A DNA stretch of 64,000 bases, from positions 124,001 through 188,000 of the forward strand of contig NZ_JABAOB010000010.1 of the NCBI RefSeq assembly GCF_012726295.1. Reading direction: 5' to 3'. Shown here piece after piece: positions 7,495-15,856 of this stretch (position 1 is the first letter of the stretch; each line of letters begins with the position of its first letter). The stretch comes from Chitinophaga sp. Ak27 (GTDB lineage Bacteria; Bacteroidota; Bacteroidia; Chitinophagales; Chitinophagaceae). The notes beneath the pieces were generated by a model. It searched no databases, was not told the DNA's origin, and was given only the letters and a program-made list of their open reading frames with translations. The position numbers and the translations under genes were made by a program.

Positions 7495-9930
7495 TTATCT
7501 TCTTCTCCTTCTCGGAGATTTGTCGTCCGACTGATCGGAAAAATGATTTTCTCCCTTTGCTGCACGCAGGCCACCAAACCGCCAGCTAAACGTTAACGTC
7601 GCAGCCCTATTATAGAATCTGTTGATCTGGGTGCTTTGAAAAGTAGGAGCAAAAGCGTACACCGTTTCCCGGAAATGATTCTGGAATGGATTGATTGCTG
7701 TCAGGGTAAGGCTTGCTTTATCGTTCATAAAGTCTTTCTTTATTGCAAACCGATAGGAGTAATTAGCTGAATTTTTGCCCTGCAGGGTGATAAAACCATT
7801 TCCATAATCTGCAGAAGCACTAAACTGAAGTTGCTTTGTCAAGGTAATGGTATTGCTGATACTCGTATTGAAAAATGTTCCATTGTTTTCTAGCCCAAGA
7901 GACTTACTGCGAAACTTTAAATGGAACAGCTCAGCACCCGCATTTAGAGTCCATTTTTCCAAAGGATTAAAAACAGTATTTAAATTCAGCCCCATCCTCG
8001 TACTTTCACCAATATTATCGGGCATGGTATACGATATTCCCTTTGGATCAACCCTGGAGATCTGTTCGACTGCATTTTTATTAGCGCTGTAGTAAAGACT
8101 GCTGATCAATAACATTCCCTTTTCGCCCGTATAAGTATGTGAAAGCTCCAGCTTCCTGGTAAGTTCAGGCTTCAGATATGGATTACCTTGCGTAATATTA
8201 AGTGGATCTCCGGCATTGCTATAGGGGTTTAGATCCATGATCCATGGGCGTCGTATCCTTTCGTTATAGTCCAGCTTTATTTCCTGCTGCTCTCCAAATT
8301 TCTTTACCACCAATAAGTTGGGAATTAAATTAGAAAACCTTCGGGAGTAAGGGGAATTATTCTGAAATGATGCATTAATATCTGTATTTTCGAAACGGAC
8401 CCCTGGACGTAAAGTCCAGTCGTTTCCAAGTTCAAAATTCAAAGTGGCATAAGCCGAAAAGACATTCTGTCTGTAACTCATCGTTCCCGAACGGGAAGGA
8501 TCTACAGGCAAAGAACTATTTATAACTTCGTATGTGCTGTTAGAATTATTTACCAAATACTTAGCCCCGGTTTCCAGTGTCGTTTTCCCTGCCTGGCCGA
8601 AGGGATGGGAATAGTCGGCCTGAAGACTCCATTCCTTCTCCTTACTTTTATTGGGTCCCAGCTCGCGAAAGGCCAAATTGCCGTCTGACTTATACTGCTC
8701 TGTGATATAATTAGAAACATCCGACGAAAAAGATGTCTGACCAATAATCTGTAGTTCTTGCCCCTTCTTTTTGAATTTTTTCTGGTAATTCAAGACCCAT
8801 TCAGTGAAATTGAATTTCCCTCTTTGCTGAATTTTTTGCCGATACTCCTGAACCTGGTTTGCGTTGCTATACCTGTTAAATAGCCCTCCATTTTGTGGCC
8901 AAACCCCATTCCAATAGGAAAAACTTCCTTCCAGGGTTTGTGATGAGTCGATTTTATACTGTGCCGATAAATTGGCAGAACCACCTTTAGTGGTTTGCCT
9001 CATATCTGATTCCTGTAAAAGAGTACCTAGCTGTTGCCCATTATGGAGATTAATCCTGTCGAGGGTGTAACCAGTTTTCTCACGTTCCTCACTATAATTC
9101 CCCATGGCTGTAAAATTGAATTTTCCAGCACTCATATTCAGGGAAAGATTCCCTGTATGCTCCAGATTTCCGCCGGTGAGATCTAATGCTCCGCTGGTAC
9201 CTTTCAGCTTTTTCTTAGTAATTATATTGACCACTCCGGCCGCACCTTCTGCCTCATATTTGGAAGAGGGGTTGGTCATTACCTCTACAGAAACGATGGA
9301 GCTTGCAGGAATCATTTTTAATGCCTCCTTAAGGTTTTTGGCCATTATACGTGAAGGTATTCCGTTAATAAGCACCTTAATATTTGAGCTGCCACGCAAT
9401 TTCAGCTCTCCACTGGCTCCTACGGTCAGCATCGGCGCTTTACGCAGGACATCAGCCGCATTCCCTGATTTGTTACTAATATCCGAAGCTGCATTGTAAA
9501 TGATCCGGTCCTTCGCACTTTGAATCAGTGGCTTCTTTCTGCTTGCCGATACGGTTACCCCTTGAAGGAGGGTCCTTTTTTCTTCCAGGTACAGTCTGCC
9601 CAAATCCAAGTCGTCCGTCTTCACTTCTATAATACCCGACTGATATTCATTAAAGCCAATATAATTAATTCCAATGCTTATAGAAACCGATGGCTTTATC
9701 TTGAATTTAAATGACCCATCGTTACCGGTGATCATAGAATTCACCACTTTACCATTAGCATCCTTCACTATGACTGTACTGCCCACCAACAAAACATTTT
9801 CCGTTCCACTCACCACGCTTCCTTTTACTTCCACCTGTTTTTCTGTTGTCTGAGCAAAGGTATTCATCGAAATCAATGTAATTGCGAAGAGAACAACCTG
9901 CTGCCGTATTCTTTTTAATAATTCCTTCAT
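7495..9930 (-). CDS. TonB-dependent receptor-like outer-membrane beta-barrel protein
   Basis: 811 residues from the ATG at 9930, preferred over an in-frame start at 9963 because it puts a signal peptide (MKELLKRIRQQ..., ending NTFAQ) at the N-terminus. In order: a carboxypeptidase-regulatory-like fold at about 30-120, a TonB plug at about 130-235 (VLRKAPMLTVGASGELKLRG, NPSSKYEAEGAAGVVNIITKK), then a barrel of the OMP_b-brl_3 type to the end. Such proteins import or export ligands through the outer membrane. The barrel's last strand (LTFSWRFGG) is followed by a polar tail ending in five Arg, an unusual ending. It is divergent from a LytS/LytTR pair that may control it. Confidence 0.9.
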   Translation of the reverse strand: MKELLKRIRQQVVLFAITLISMNTFAQTTEKQVEVKGSVVSGTENVLLVGSTVIVKDANGKVVNSMITGNDGSFKFKIKPSVSISIGINYIGFNEYQSGIIEVKTDDLDLGRLYLEEKRTLLQGVTVSASRKKPLIQSAKDRIIYNAASDISNKSGNAADVLRKAPMLTVGASGELKLRGSSNIKVLINGIPSRIMAKNLKEALKMIPASSIVSVEVMTNPSSKYEAEGAAGVVNIITKKKLKGTSGALDLTGGNLEHTGNLSLNMSAGKFNFTAMGNYSEEREKTGYTLDRINLHNGQQLGTLLQESDMRQTTKGGSANLSAQYKIDSSQTLEGSFSYWNGVWPQNGGLFNRYSNANQVQEYRQKIQQRGKFNFTEWVLNYQKKFKKKGQELQIIGQTSFSSDVSNYITEQYKSDGNLAFRELGPNKSKEKEWSLQADYSHPFGQAGKTTLETGAKYLVNNSNSTYEVINSSLPVDPSRSGTMSYRQNVFSAYATLNFELGNDWTLRPGVRFENTDINASFQNNSPYSRRFSNLIPNLLVVKKFGEQQEIKLDYNERIRRPWIMDLNPYSNAGDPLNITQGNPYLKPELTRKLELSHTYTGEKGMLLISSLYYSANKNAVEQISRVDPKGISYTMPDNIGESTRMGLNLNTVFNPLEKWTLNAGAELFHLKFRSKSLGLENNGTFFNTSISNTITLTKQLQFSASADYGNGFITLQGKNSANYSYRFAIKKDFMNDKASLTLTAINPFQNHFRETVYAFAPTFQSTQINRFYNRAATLTFSWRFGGLRAAKGENHFSDQSDDKSPRRRRR

Positions 9931-10089
9931 CCGTAAAAATTTAATGGTACAAAACAAGGCCAAGTAAAGCAGCTCAGAAAAGAAAACGGATGAAATAGCT
10001 GAATTAAGGGTTAAAAGTCGTTGGTCATTTTAACTTTCCGCTTTAATTTTGATTTGACAATTTTGCAGCATCCAACTAATACACTACAT

Positions 10090-10112
10090 ATTATAATTTA
10101 ATTAATTATAAT
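10090..10112. promoter_or_regulatory. AT-rich inverted repeat before the kinase gene
   Basis: attataa (10090-10096) and ttataat (10106-10112) are perfect inverted arms around a 9-base spacer, 10 bases before the kinase ATG. It could be an operator or a chance AT palindrome; the base composition makes chance plausible. Confidence 0.3.
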
Positions 10113-10122
10113 TAAAATACAA

Positions 10123-11154
10123 ATGAATAAAATCACAATTGGCATGCGTAAAATGTGGGTCCAGGAGATTATGATATTTTGCGCAATGTATGTGCTGACC
10201 ATGCTCCATGAATGGATGTTTATCAATTCTTTTGAAAACTTTCTAAAAGGTTTTGTTTTTTTTGTTATTCTCTATGTGCAAGCCCAACTTCACCGGTTTT
10301 ATATTTTCAGATATTATTTATTGAAGAAATATTTCATCTATGCGCTCTATTCTTTAATCGTCATTTTTTTGGGAGCATCTTTGCTATACCTTGCAGACTT
10401 TCTTTGGATCCAGCCTGATTTTTTGGACCCTAATGAGCTGGCATTAAACTTTTTGTACCATTTTGTGATCTGCATCATCAGTACTGTTACCATCATGGCC
10501 CTCTCTTTAATGCAGAGTTACGCCATGGAATTACAACGCCGTAACCTCGATCAGAACTTACTGAATGAAATGCGTCTGAAATCTCTGCACTCCCAGCTCA
10601 ATCCCCACTTCTTTTTCAATATGCTTAATAATCTATACGGGGTGAGTTTAACAGATCCAGGGCGAACGCCGGATCTTATCGTGAAGTTATCTAAACTAAT
10701 GCGTTATCAGATTGAAAATGGCAACGTTTCCAAGATTTCCCTTCCCGAGGAGATGATGTTTATCCGGAATTATATTGATTTGGAAAGAGAGCGGATCGGT
10801 GAAAGATGTGATATCCAATTTGTATGCAAACCTTCAGATGAAGAAATGAGAATGTACCAGATATCACCGCTGCTGCTGATCGTTCTGGTTGAAAATAGCT
10901 TTAAACATAGTCAGAATCTCAAACTTTGGTTTGTGCATATCCACATTGAACTCCAAAATGACAAGCTGCATATGACTATCGAAAATTCCCTGGCTGATAA
11001 AAATCTTCTAAAACCTTCAACAAAGATTGGCCTGAATAATCTTAAACAACGGTTGTCTTATATCTATAAAAGCGGCTTTAGCTTAAATGAAAAGCAATCG
11101 GAGCTCAGTTACCAGACCACACTTATACTGACCCTTGAAAAACAAATAATATGA
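10123..11154 (+). CDS. LytS-family sensor histidine kinase
   Basis: 343 residues. The N-terminal part has about four membrane helices (for example IFCAMYVLTMLHEW, FVFFVILYVQ, YSLIVIFLGASLLYL, FVICIISTVTIMAL). The His_kinase domain starts with LNPHFFFNMLNN, placing the phospho-accepting His at about 162. An ATP-binding N-box (LLLIVLVENSFKHS) follows. The last four bases overlap the start of the LytTR regulator (ATGA), so the two are translationally coupled partners. There is no large extracytoplasmic domain, so the signal is probably sensed within or near the membrane. The divergent outer-membrane protein is a likely target; that link is inference. Confidence 0.93.
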   Translation: MNKITIGMRKMWVQEIMIFCAMYVLTMLHEWMFINSFENFLKGFVFFVILYVQAQLHRFYIFRYYLLKKYFIYALYSLIVIFLGASLLYLADFLWIQPDFLDPNELALNFLYHFVICIISTVTIMALSLMQSYAMELQRRNLDQNLLNEMRLKSLHSQLNPHFFFNMLNNLYGVSLTDPGRTPDLIVKLSKLMRYQIENGNVSKISLPEEMMFIRNYIDLERERIGERCDIQFVCKPSDEEMRMYQISPLLLIVLVENSFKHSQNLKLWFVHIHIELQNDKLHMTIENSLADKNLLKPSTKIGLNNLKQRLSYIYKSGFSLNEKQSELSYQTTLILTLEKQII

Positions 11155-11858
11155 CCTTACTTAATTGTATCATCATTGACGATGAAGAAGGAGCACACCG
11201 TGTTCTGAAACATTTTATAGGACAACTGAAGCATCTCAAACTTAACGGGGCCTTCTTTACTGCTGTTGAGGCCATGGAATATTTGTACCATCATAAAATA
11301 GATATTCTGTTTCTTGACATCAATATGCCTGGCCTAACTGGCATGGAAATGCTGGAAGCGATGTCAAACAAACCATTCGTTATTCTTACTACTGCCTATA
11401 AAGAACATGCATTAGAGTCCTACAAATATGATGTTGTTGACTATCTGGTAAAACCCTTTGACTTCAAAAGCTTTCTTTCTGCTATTGACAAGGTAATCAA
11501 TCGCCTAAGCGCAGGAAAAAGGAATATAGATCAGCCTATGGAAGAGCCTGATCATATCGTTTTAAAAGTGGAGAATGACATCGTGAAACTATCTTTCGAT
11601 TCCATTCTTTATACGCAGAGTTACGGTAACTATGTCAAATTTTACACCCGTGAAAAAATGCTTCTCAGTCAAATCACCACCCAGGAGGTTGAAAGCAAAC
11701 TGAACCCCAAACTTTTCATCAGGGTACATAAGTCCTATTTGGTAGCGCTCCGGGAAATTTCAAAAATTTCTGGTGGTGAACTTTCCCTTAAAGACGGTAC
11801 TATACTGCCAATCGGAAAATTCTATAGAAAGAATGTTATTGACATGCTTAAAAATTAA
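11151..11858 (+). CDS. LytTR-type response regulator
   Basis: 235 residues. The receiver domain has the acidic pair D10-D11, the phospho-acceptor D56 in LFLDINMPG, and the conserved Lys in DYLVKPF. After a short linker comes a LytTR DNA-binding domain (DSILYTQSYGNYVKFYT..., RVHKSYLVAL, LPIGKFYRKNV). It overlaps the kinase by 4 bases and is its cognate partner. Likely DNA targets are its own promoter region and the divergent receptor gene. Confidence 0.95.
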   Translation: MTLLNCIIIDDEEGAHRVLKHFIGQLKHLKLNGAFFTAVEAMEYLYHHKIDILFLDINMPGLTGMEMLEAMSNKPFVILTTAYKEHALESYKYDVVDYLVKPFDFKSFLSAIDKVINRLSAGKRNIDQPMEEPDHIVLKVENDIVKLSFDSILYTQSYGNYVKFYTREKMLLSQITTQEVESKLNPKLFIRVHKSYLVALREISKISGGELSLKDGTILPIGKFYRKNVIDMLKN

Positions 11859-11930
11859 GACTGAAGGAATTCGATAAGAGCGCTAAATACACTCCTCAGA
11901 AGCACTCTTTTCTTCTCCTGCCGGTTGAAT

Positions 11931-12464
11931 TTATCCCAGGGTGTCCCACTCTTTTTTTAAGATTGCAAATTGAAGTGTATTTTCAAACCTGGGCGTGCCA
12001 TCCTGGTTATTAACAAAGGAAATAAATTCAAGAAACAGACCTTCCTGACGCATTCCCAGTCGCCGACAAAGCTTCTGGGAACGCATGTTGTCCTCCTCCA
12101 CATAGCAATATATCCTTCTTGCATTTTTCACCTTAAAAAGATAGCTAAACAATCCCCTTGCTGCTTCACTGGCATATCCATTTCCTTCAAACTTGCTATT
12201 AAAATTCCATCCAACGTTGTAAGTATCCTCTTCTTTCATTGCAAAAAGATTTCCTATCAGGGAATCATTTTCCTGCAGACAGACGGCAAACTGTGAACCA
12301 TCCTTGCTTTTTTTGCGAACATCGGCCAGCGCGTCTTCGATGGTCGATAGCCTCTCCTGCACAAAACAGTTTACTCTTGGAGCAGCAAAATAGTCAAACA
12401 ATGCCGCGGCATCGCCGGGTTTGAATCTGCGGATAATGAGTCTTTCGGTTCTAAAAAATTCCAT
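11931..12464 (-). CDS. GNAT-family N-acetyltransferase (RimJ/RimL type)
   Basis: 177 residues, full length for the family. The N-terminus reads RTERLIIRRFKPGDAAAL, typical of RimJ/RimL enzymes. The acetyl-CoA binding loop is KFEGNGYASEAARGLF, and the C-terminal motif NMRSQKLCRRLGMRQEG closes the fold. It transfers acetyl from acetyl-CoA to an amine, either a protein N-terminus or a small molecule; the acceptor cannot be told. It lies downstream of the broken DoxX gene on the same strand with no close partner. Confidence 0.88.
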   Translation of the reverse strand: MEFFRTERLIIRRFKPGDAAALFDYFAAPRVNCFVQERLSTIEDALADVRKKSKDGSQFAVCLQENDSLIGNLFAMKEEDTYNVGWNFNSKFEGNGYASEAARGLFSYLFKVKNARRIYCYVEEDNMRSQKLCRRLGMRQEGLFLEFISFVNNQDGTPRFENTLQFAILKKEWDTLG

Positions 12465-12535
12465 GGCATTTGATATTAAATTTCATATAGCGTCATTCAT
12501 CGGCCAGGTATTAATGTTGCTACTTCTTCTGATTT

Positions 12536-12880
12536 CTACCTGGATAAACGGCGTTCGTAAGTCATCCAGGTCACTTGATCATTAATTTTTCTGAGCGAAG
12601 AAACTAAAAACTTTCCTTGCGGAACAATATTTTTAGGTCTCAGCAGAACATACCTTCCCCCGCCAGTAAAAAACAAGGTTATACCTGAGAGCATAAACAG
12701 CATTGTCAGCTCTCCTTCGAGAGCTCCGGTTTCACCGATGGTGAACGCAGAGCCGCCATGTGCGAGGATAAGCGCAAAAAGCATGACCAGGGCCACCATT
12801 ATTCCTGAAAGGCGGGTAAACACACCAAGAATGAGAAATAAAGGCACGATGCATTACCCCGGCGATACTCCCAGCCATAC
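12536..12880 (-). pseudogene. Broken DoxX-family gene, truncated paralogue of 27364-27786
   Basis: A 103-residue open frame (12536-12847) starts in the middle of a DoxX protein (PLFLILGVFTRLSGIMVAL) and keeps two or three membrane helices. Upstream the same family can be read on as VWLGVSPG, then a TAA, then CIVPLFLIL; the intact copy has WLGVPLGECIAPLFLIL, so a Glu codon (GAA) became TAA. The N-terminal third of the gene is gone and the C-terminus has run into unrelated sequence (IVPQGKFLVSSL). The homologous stretch is roughly 90% identical in DNA to the intact gene, so the copy is fairly recent. Confidence 0.82.
12625..12880 (-). repeat. Left copy of a ~255-bp direct repeat (DoxX coding sequence)
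   Basis: This stretch aligns with 27374-27630 in the same orientation with few mismatches. Together the two copies bracket the protease and the whole sigma/FecR/SusCD/TlpA cluster. Confidence 0.85.
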
Positions 12881-12948
12881 GGCAAATCCTTTCCAGCTTG
12901 GACCAGTGAATGGTACCTGTTATCCTATTTGCCAACTTAATTTAAAGT

Positions 12949-14619
12949 TTACTTGTTAACAGTATGTTGGCCTTTCGATGAATTAACAATAAAACCTCCA
13001 ATTACATCAACGGGCATGATTACTGTAGACGTTCTGCTATGCCGGGCTATATTAATCCCGACAAATTCATTAGCAATATTAAAAACAGGAGTGCCACATT
13101 CATCGGCTCTTATAGCGGCATCTTGTATAAGCACCTTTGCAAAACCATCAGAACGCATACTCGTTCCTCCAGGAAAATCGTAAGAAACATGTTTACCAGT
13201 TGGATATGCCGGCAGCGGAAACTTTAGTTGTAACAGCTTACCATTCCGCCTAACCGATACCTGAATACTTTCACTGGCATAACATCTAGCTAACTCACGT
13301 CCATAATATTCCGGTTTGTCAATGCTCACATCATTGATACTGATTACCTGATCTTTGATTCTAAGAAAACCACACGCCGCACTACCCGTTCTAATGCTGG
13401 TTATAGTAACTTTCCGGTCTATGTAAGTTGCATCGGCCCCGAAAAATCCTATACTGTAATTTGGTTCCATTGAAATAAAAGAACTACTCGATATACCGAC
13501 TTTAGTTCTCGTATGATTGACTGGTGTAAATAGTAATCTCCCAAGTGAGGTACTCTTCCCATTAGAGGCAGCAGCGTCTATATCAACAGCATCTTTATCA
13601 TCTACACGAGCTGTTAAAAGAATCAGGTCGTTTTCCCTATCCCTTATAAGAATTGTAGCGGGTATATTTCCACTTCTATATAAAAGCTTCGGATTCTGCC
13701 TTACCATAGAGCTTTTGCTAACAATGTAAATCTTGCCGCCAAATTTTATGACAGCACCCTTAATGAACGAGCCTTTATCACCTGTGCCGCTTATGATCTG
13801 TACTACACTTCTATTGGACGCTGCATTAGTCTTACCGATTACAGAGATATAGCCGGAATCCCCATTATTACGGGGCATTATGGAAGGCAACATATCAGCC
13901 ACCGGTAACGAGGCATAGTCCTTCGCAACACTAAGTGCGGACCAATATTTTAAATATGCGTCTATCGGCACATCAAAATTCTCATTTTCGTTAGCTTTAA
14001 TCCAACTATGCAGTCCGACCACACGGCCTTCAGCATCGAATAGAGGTCCGCCTGAATCACCGGGCTCCATTTTGCAAGTGGATTCAATATAGCCACCTGG
14101 ACCACCAACATGATTTATTTTACCCAAGCGGATGTTTGGTAACGGCTTGTAAAATGAGCCAGGGTACGATATACTTACAACAGGCTGTCCTGGGACCAAA
14201 TCTGCACTGCGTCCCATTTTCGCGTATCGCCATTTTCCAGTGTGCAGAATTTTAATCATTGCCATATCAAAATCCTGTCCTTTTTTTTGGATGCCGATCC
14301 GGCCAAGCCCGGAAGCAATACAACTGTCTCCATCAGGAAACGTAACCAGGTAGACCTGATGAGGTTCGACGGCATGAGATACAGTAAGAATATGTCCATC
14401 TTTGGATACTACAACACCACTAAAACCCATTCCTTCTCCTTTTTTACGTGATAAGGTATCATACTCAATAATATATACACAAGCATTAAATGAGCTGTCT
14501 ATCACGTCACTAATCAGTTTTTCAACTGGATTAGCTTTGTGATTTAATTGACCAAATCCATTTTCGGTGATGCCTCCCAAAAGAAATAGAAGCCATAAAA
14601 TAATCGTATTTCTATCCAT
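12949..14619 (-). CDS. Exported trypsin-like serine protease with PDZ domain and degenerate second protease domain
   Basis: 556 residues from the ATG at 14619, chosen because it begins a signal peptide (MDRNTIILWLLFLLGG, cleavage near GFGQ); an upstream frame start at 14688 would bury it. The first domain has the complete triad: H82 (LTVSHAV), D118 (DFDMAMI) and S189 (PGDSGGPLF). From about residue 280 a second, similar fold appears, with VSKSSM where the His motif should be, D kept in ENDLILL, and C508 (DECGTPVFN) where the Ser should be. A PDZ-like segment (about 395-480, ITSIRTGSAACGFLRIKDQV) sits between its halves. Only the first domain should be catalytic. It acts in the periplasm, perhaps in quality control. 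Separated from the TlpA gene upstream by 230 bases and a hairpin. Confidence 0.85.
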   Translation of the reverse strand: MDRNTIILWLLFLLGGITENGFGQLNHKANPVEKLISDVIDSSFNACVYIIEYDTLSRKKGEGMGFSGVVVSKDGHILTVSHAVEPHQVYLVTFPDGDSCIASGLGRIGIQKKGQDFDMAMIKILHTGKWRYAKMGRSADLVPGQPVVSISYPGSFYKPLPNIRLGKINHVGGPGGYIESTCKMEPGDSGGPLFDAEGRVVGLHSWIKANENENFDVPIDAYLKYWSALSVAKDYASLPVADMLPSIMPRNNGDSGYISVIGKTNAASNRSVVQIISGTGDKGSFIKGAVIKFGGKIYIVSKSSMVRQNPKLLYRSGNIPATILIRDRENDLILLTARVDDKDAVDIDAAASNGKSTSLGRLLFTPVNHTRTKVGISSSSFISMEPNYSIGFFGADATYIDRKVTITSIRTGSAACGFLRIKDQVISINDVSIDKPEYYGRELARCYASESIQVSVRRNGKLLQLKFPLPAYPTGKHVSYDFPGGTSMRSDGFAKVLIQDAAIRADECGTPVFNIANEFVGINIARHSRTSTVIMPVDVIGGFIVNSSKGQHTVNK

Positions 14620-14785
14620 AAAAATAGTGTACAGCGGTGTATTCAGATTAAATAATAGCCGGAGCGAGACCACGGCCGGCCATTTCATAAAAATCCTTCC
14701 GGACTTTGGGGAGCACTTAAAAAATTAAGTAGTTTGTGGAAATTATAAAAGCAATTAGTCTTCACTATGTTCCAATAGCTGAAAT

Positions 14786-14822
14786 ATAGTGCCATACTAC
14801 ACTTCTGCAAGTATGACACTAT
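14786..14822 (-). terminator. Hairpin after the last TlpA gene
   Basis: atagtgccatac (14786-14797) pairs with gtatgacactat (14811-14822) with one weak pair. It lies about 30 bases after the stop of the gene ending at 14850 and separates that cluster from the protease gene. The T-tract is poor. Confidence 0.5.
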
Positions 14823-14849
14823 TTTATTTAATGGTTAGTGGTTCACTTA

Positions 14850-15767
14850 TCATTTAAACAGTTCGGATAATTTTGCTTCCAACTCTTCACCATGAAGCCC
14901 CATTGCAATGATATTACCCTTATCGTCAATCAGAAAATTCCAGGGAATCGCCGTAATATTATACTTCTTAACTATATCGGAATCAAATCCCTTCAAATCA
15001 CTAAGGTTAGCCCAGCTATATCCATCGGCCTTTACAGCTTTTTTCCAGGCGGTACTATCTGTATCAAGTGAAACGCCGATAACATCCAATCCTCTTGACT
15101 TATATTTATTATACAACGGGATAAGTCCGCGCCCCTGCGCCCTGCAAGGCGCACACCAGCTTGCCCAAAAATCAATGAAGGTATATTTGCTTTTCATAGT
15201 AATATCCCTTGATAAGATTGAATTACCTTCAGTATTGGCCATCGTGAAATCTTCATAGACAAAAGAAACATTCCCGTCTTTTAAAGCAGCTTCCGATATA
15301 CGGCTTTCAGCATTTCCTCCTGCCTGACCATTCAGCTCAACTGTGAATTTTCTTATTGATGGAGGAAGACACATCTGGTCGTTACAGGCCATGTATTTAA
15401 TCGTACAGAACAATTTGGTAGGACTGTCATCCTTAAGTCTCACTACCTGTGAGAAGGTTACGCCTATCGCATAATGCGCGGCGCTTTTTCCTCCACCAGC
15501 CTCATCACTTTTCTCTTCTATTGCACCGACAAATTCTAAATGCGCGTTTTCAGTAAACCTGATCTGAGTGGGCATACCCAGGCCACCGCCGGAAGATTGT
15601 TGAGGATAGATATGATATGGTTCTTCTATAGTAGCGTGCAACTGAACTTTATAGGTGAAAGGAGCGATCTTCTCACTGTAACATTTCCAAGAAACAGGAT
15701 GATTATCTTGTGCAAATCCCAAAAGTGTCAGTGTATTGAACAATATTAAAAGAATCATTTGCTTCAT
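14850..15767 (-). CDS. DsbD-alpha-like/TlpA thioredoxin fusion protein
   Basis: 305 residues with a signal peptide (MKQMILLILFNTLTLLGFAQ). Residues about 25-145 resemble the periplasmic N-terminal domain of DsbD, including the Cys pair in MACNDQMCLPP. Residues about 185-305 form a TlpA-type thioredoxin with W204-C205-A-P-C208 and the cis-Pro loop ITAIPWNFLID. DsbD proper has a membrane electron-transfer domain between these two; here it is missing. The protein should exchange disulfides in the periplasm, with an electron donor that must come from elsewhere. It is the last of four consecutive redoxin genes downstream of susC/susD. Confidence 0.88.
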   Translation of the reverse strand: MKQMILLILFNTLTLLGFAQDNHPVSWKCYSEKIAPFTYKVQLHATIEEPYHIYPQQSSGGGLGMPTQIRFTENAHLEFVGAIEEKSDEAGGGKSAAHYAIGVTFSQVVRLKDDSPTKLFCTIKYMACNDQMCLPPSIRKFTVELNGQAGGNAESRISEAALKDGNVSFVYEDFTMANTEGNSILSRDITMKSKYTFIDFWASWCAPCRAQGRGLIPLYNKYKSRGLDVIGVSLDTDSTAWKKAVKADGYSWANLSDLKGFDSDIVKKYNITAIPWNFLIDDKGNIIAMGLHGEELEAKLSELFK

Positions 15768-15856
15768 ATGTACATGTTTGATATTTTCTGTCTATGGCAA
15801 TGTGTCAATAGTCACCGGACTCCTTTATCCGGCACTCTCACGGTGACAATTGCGCC

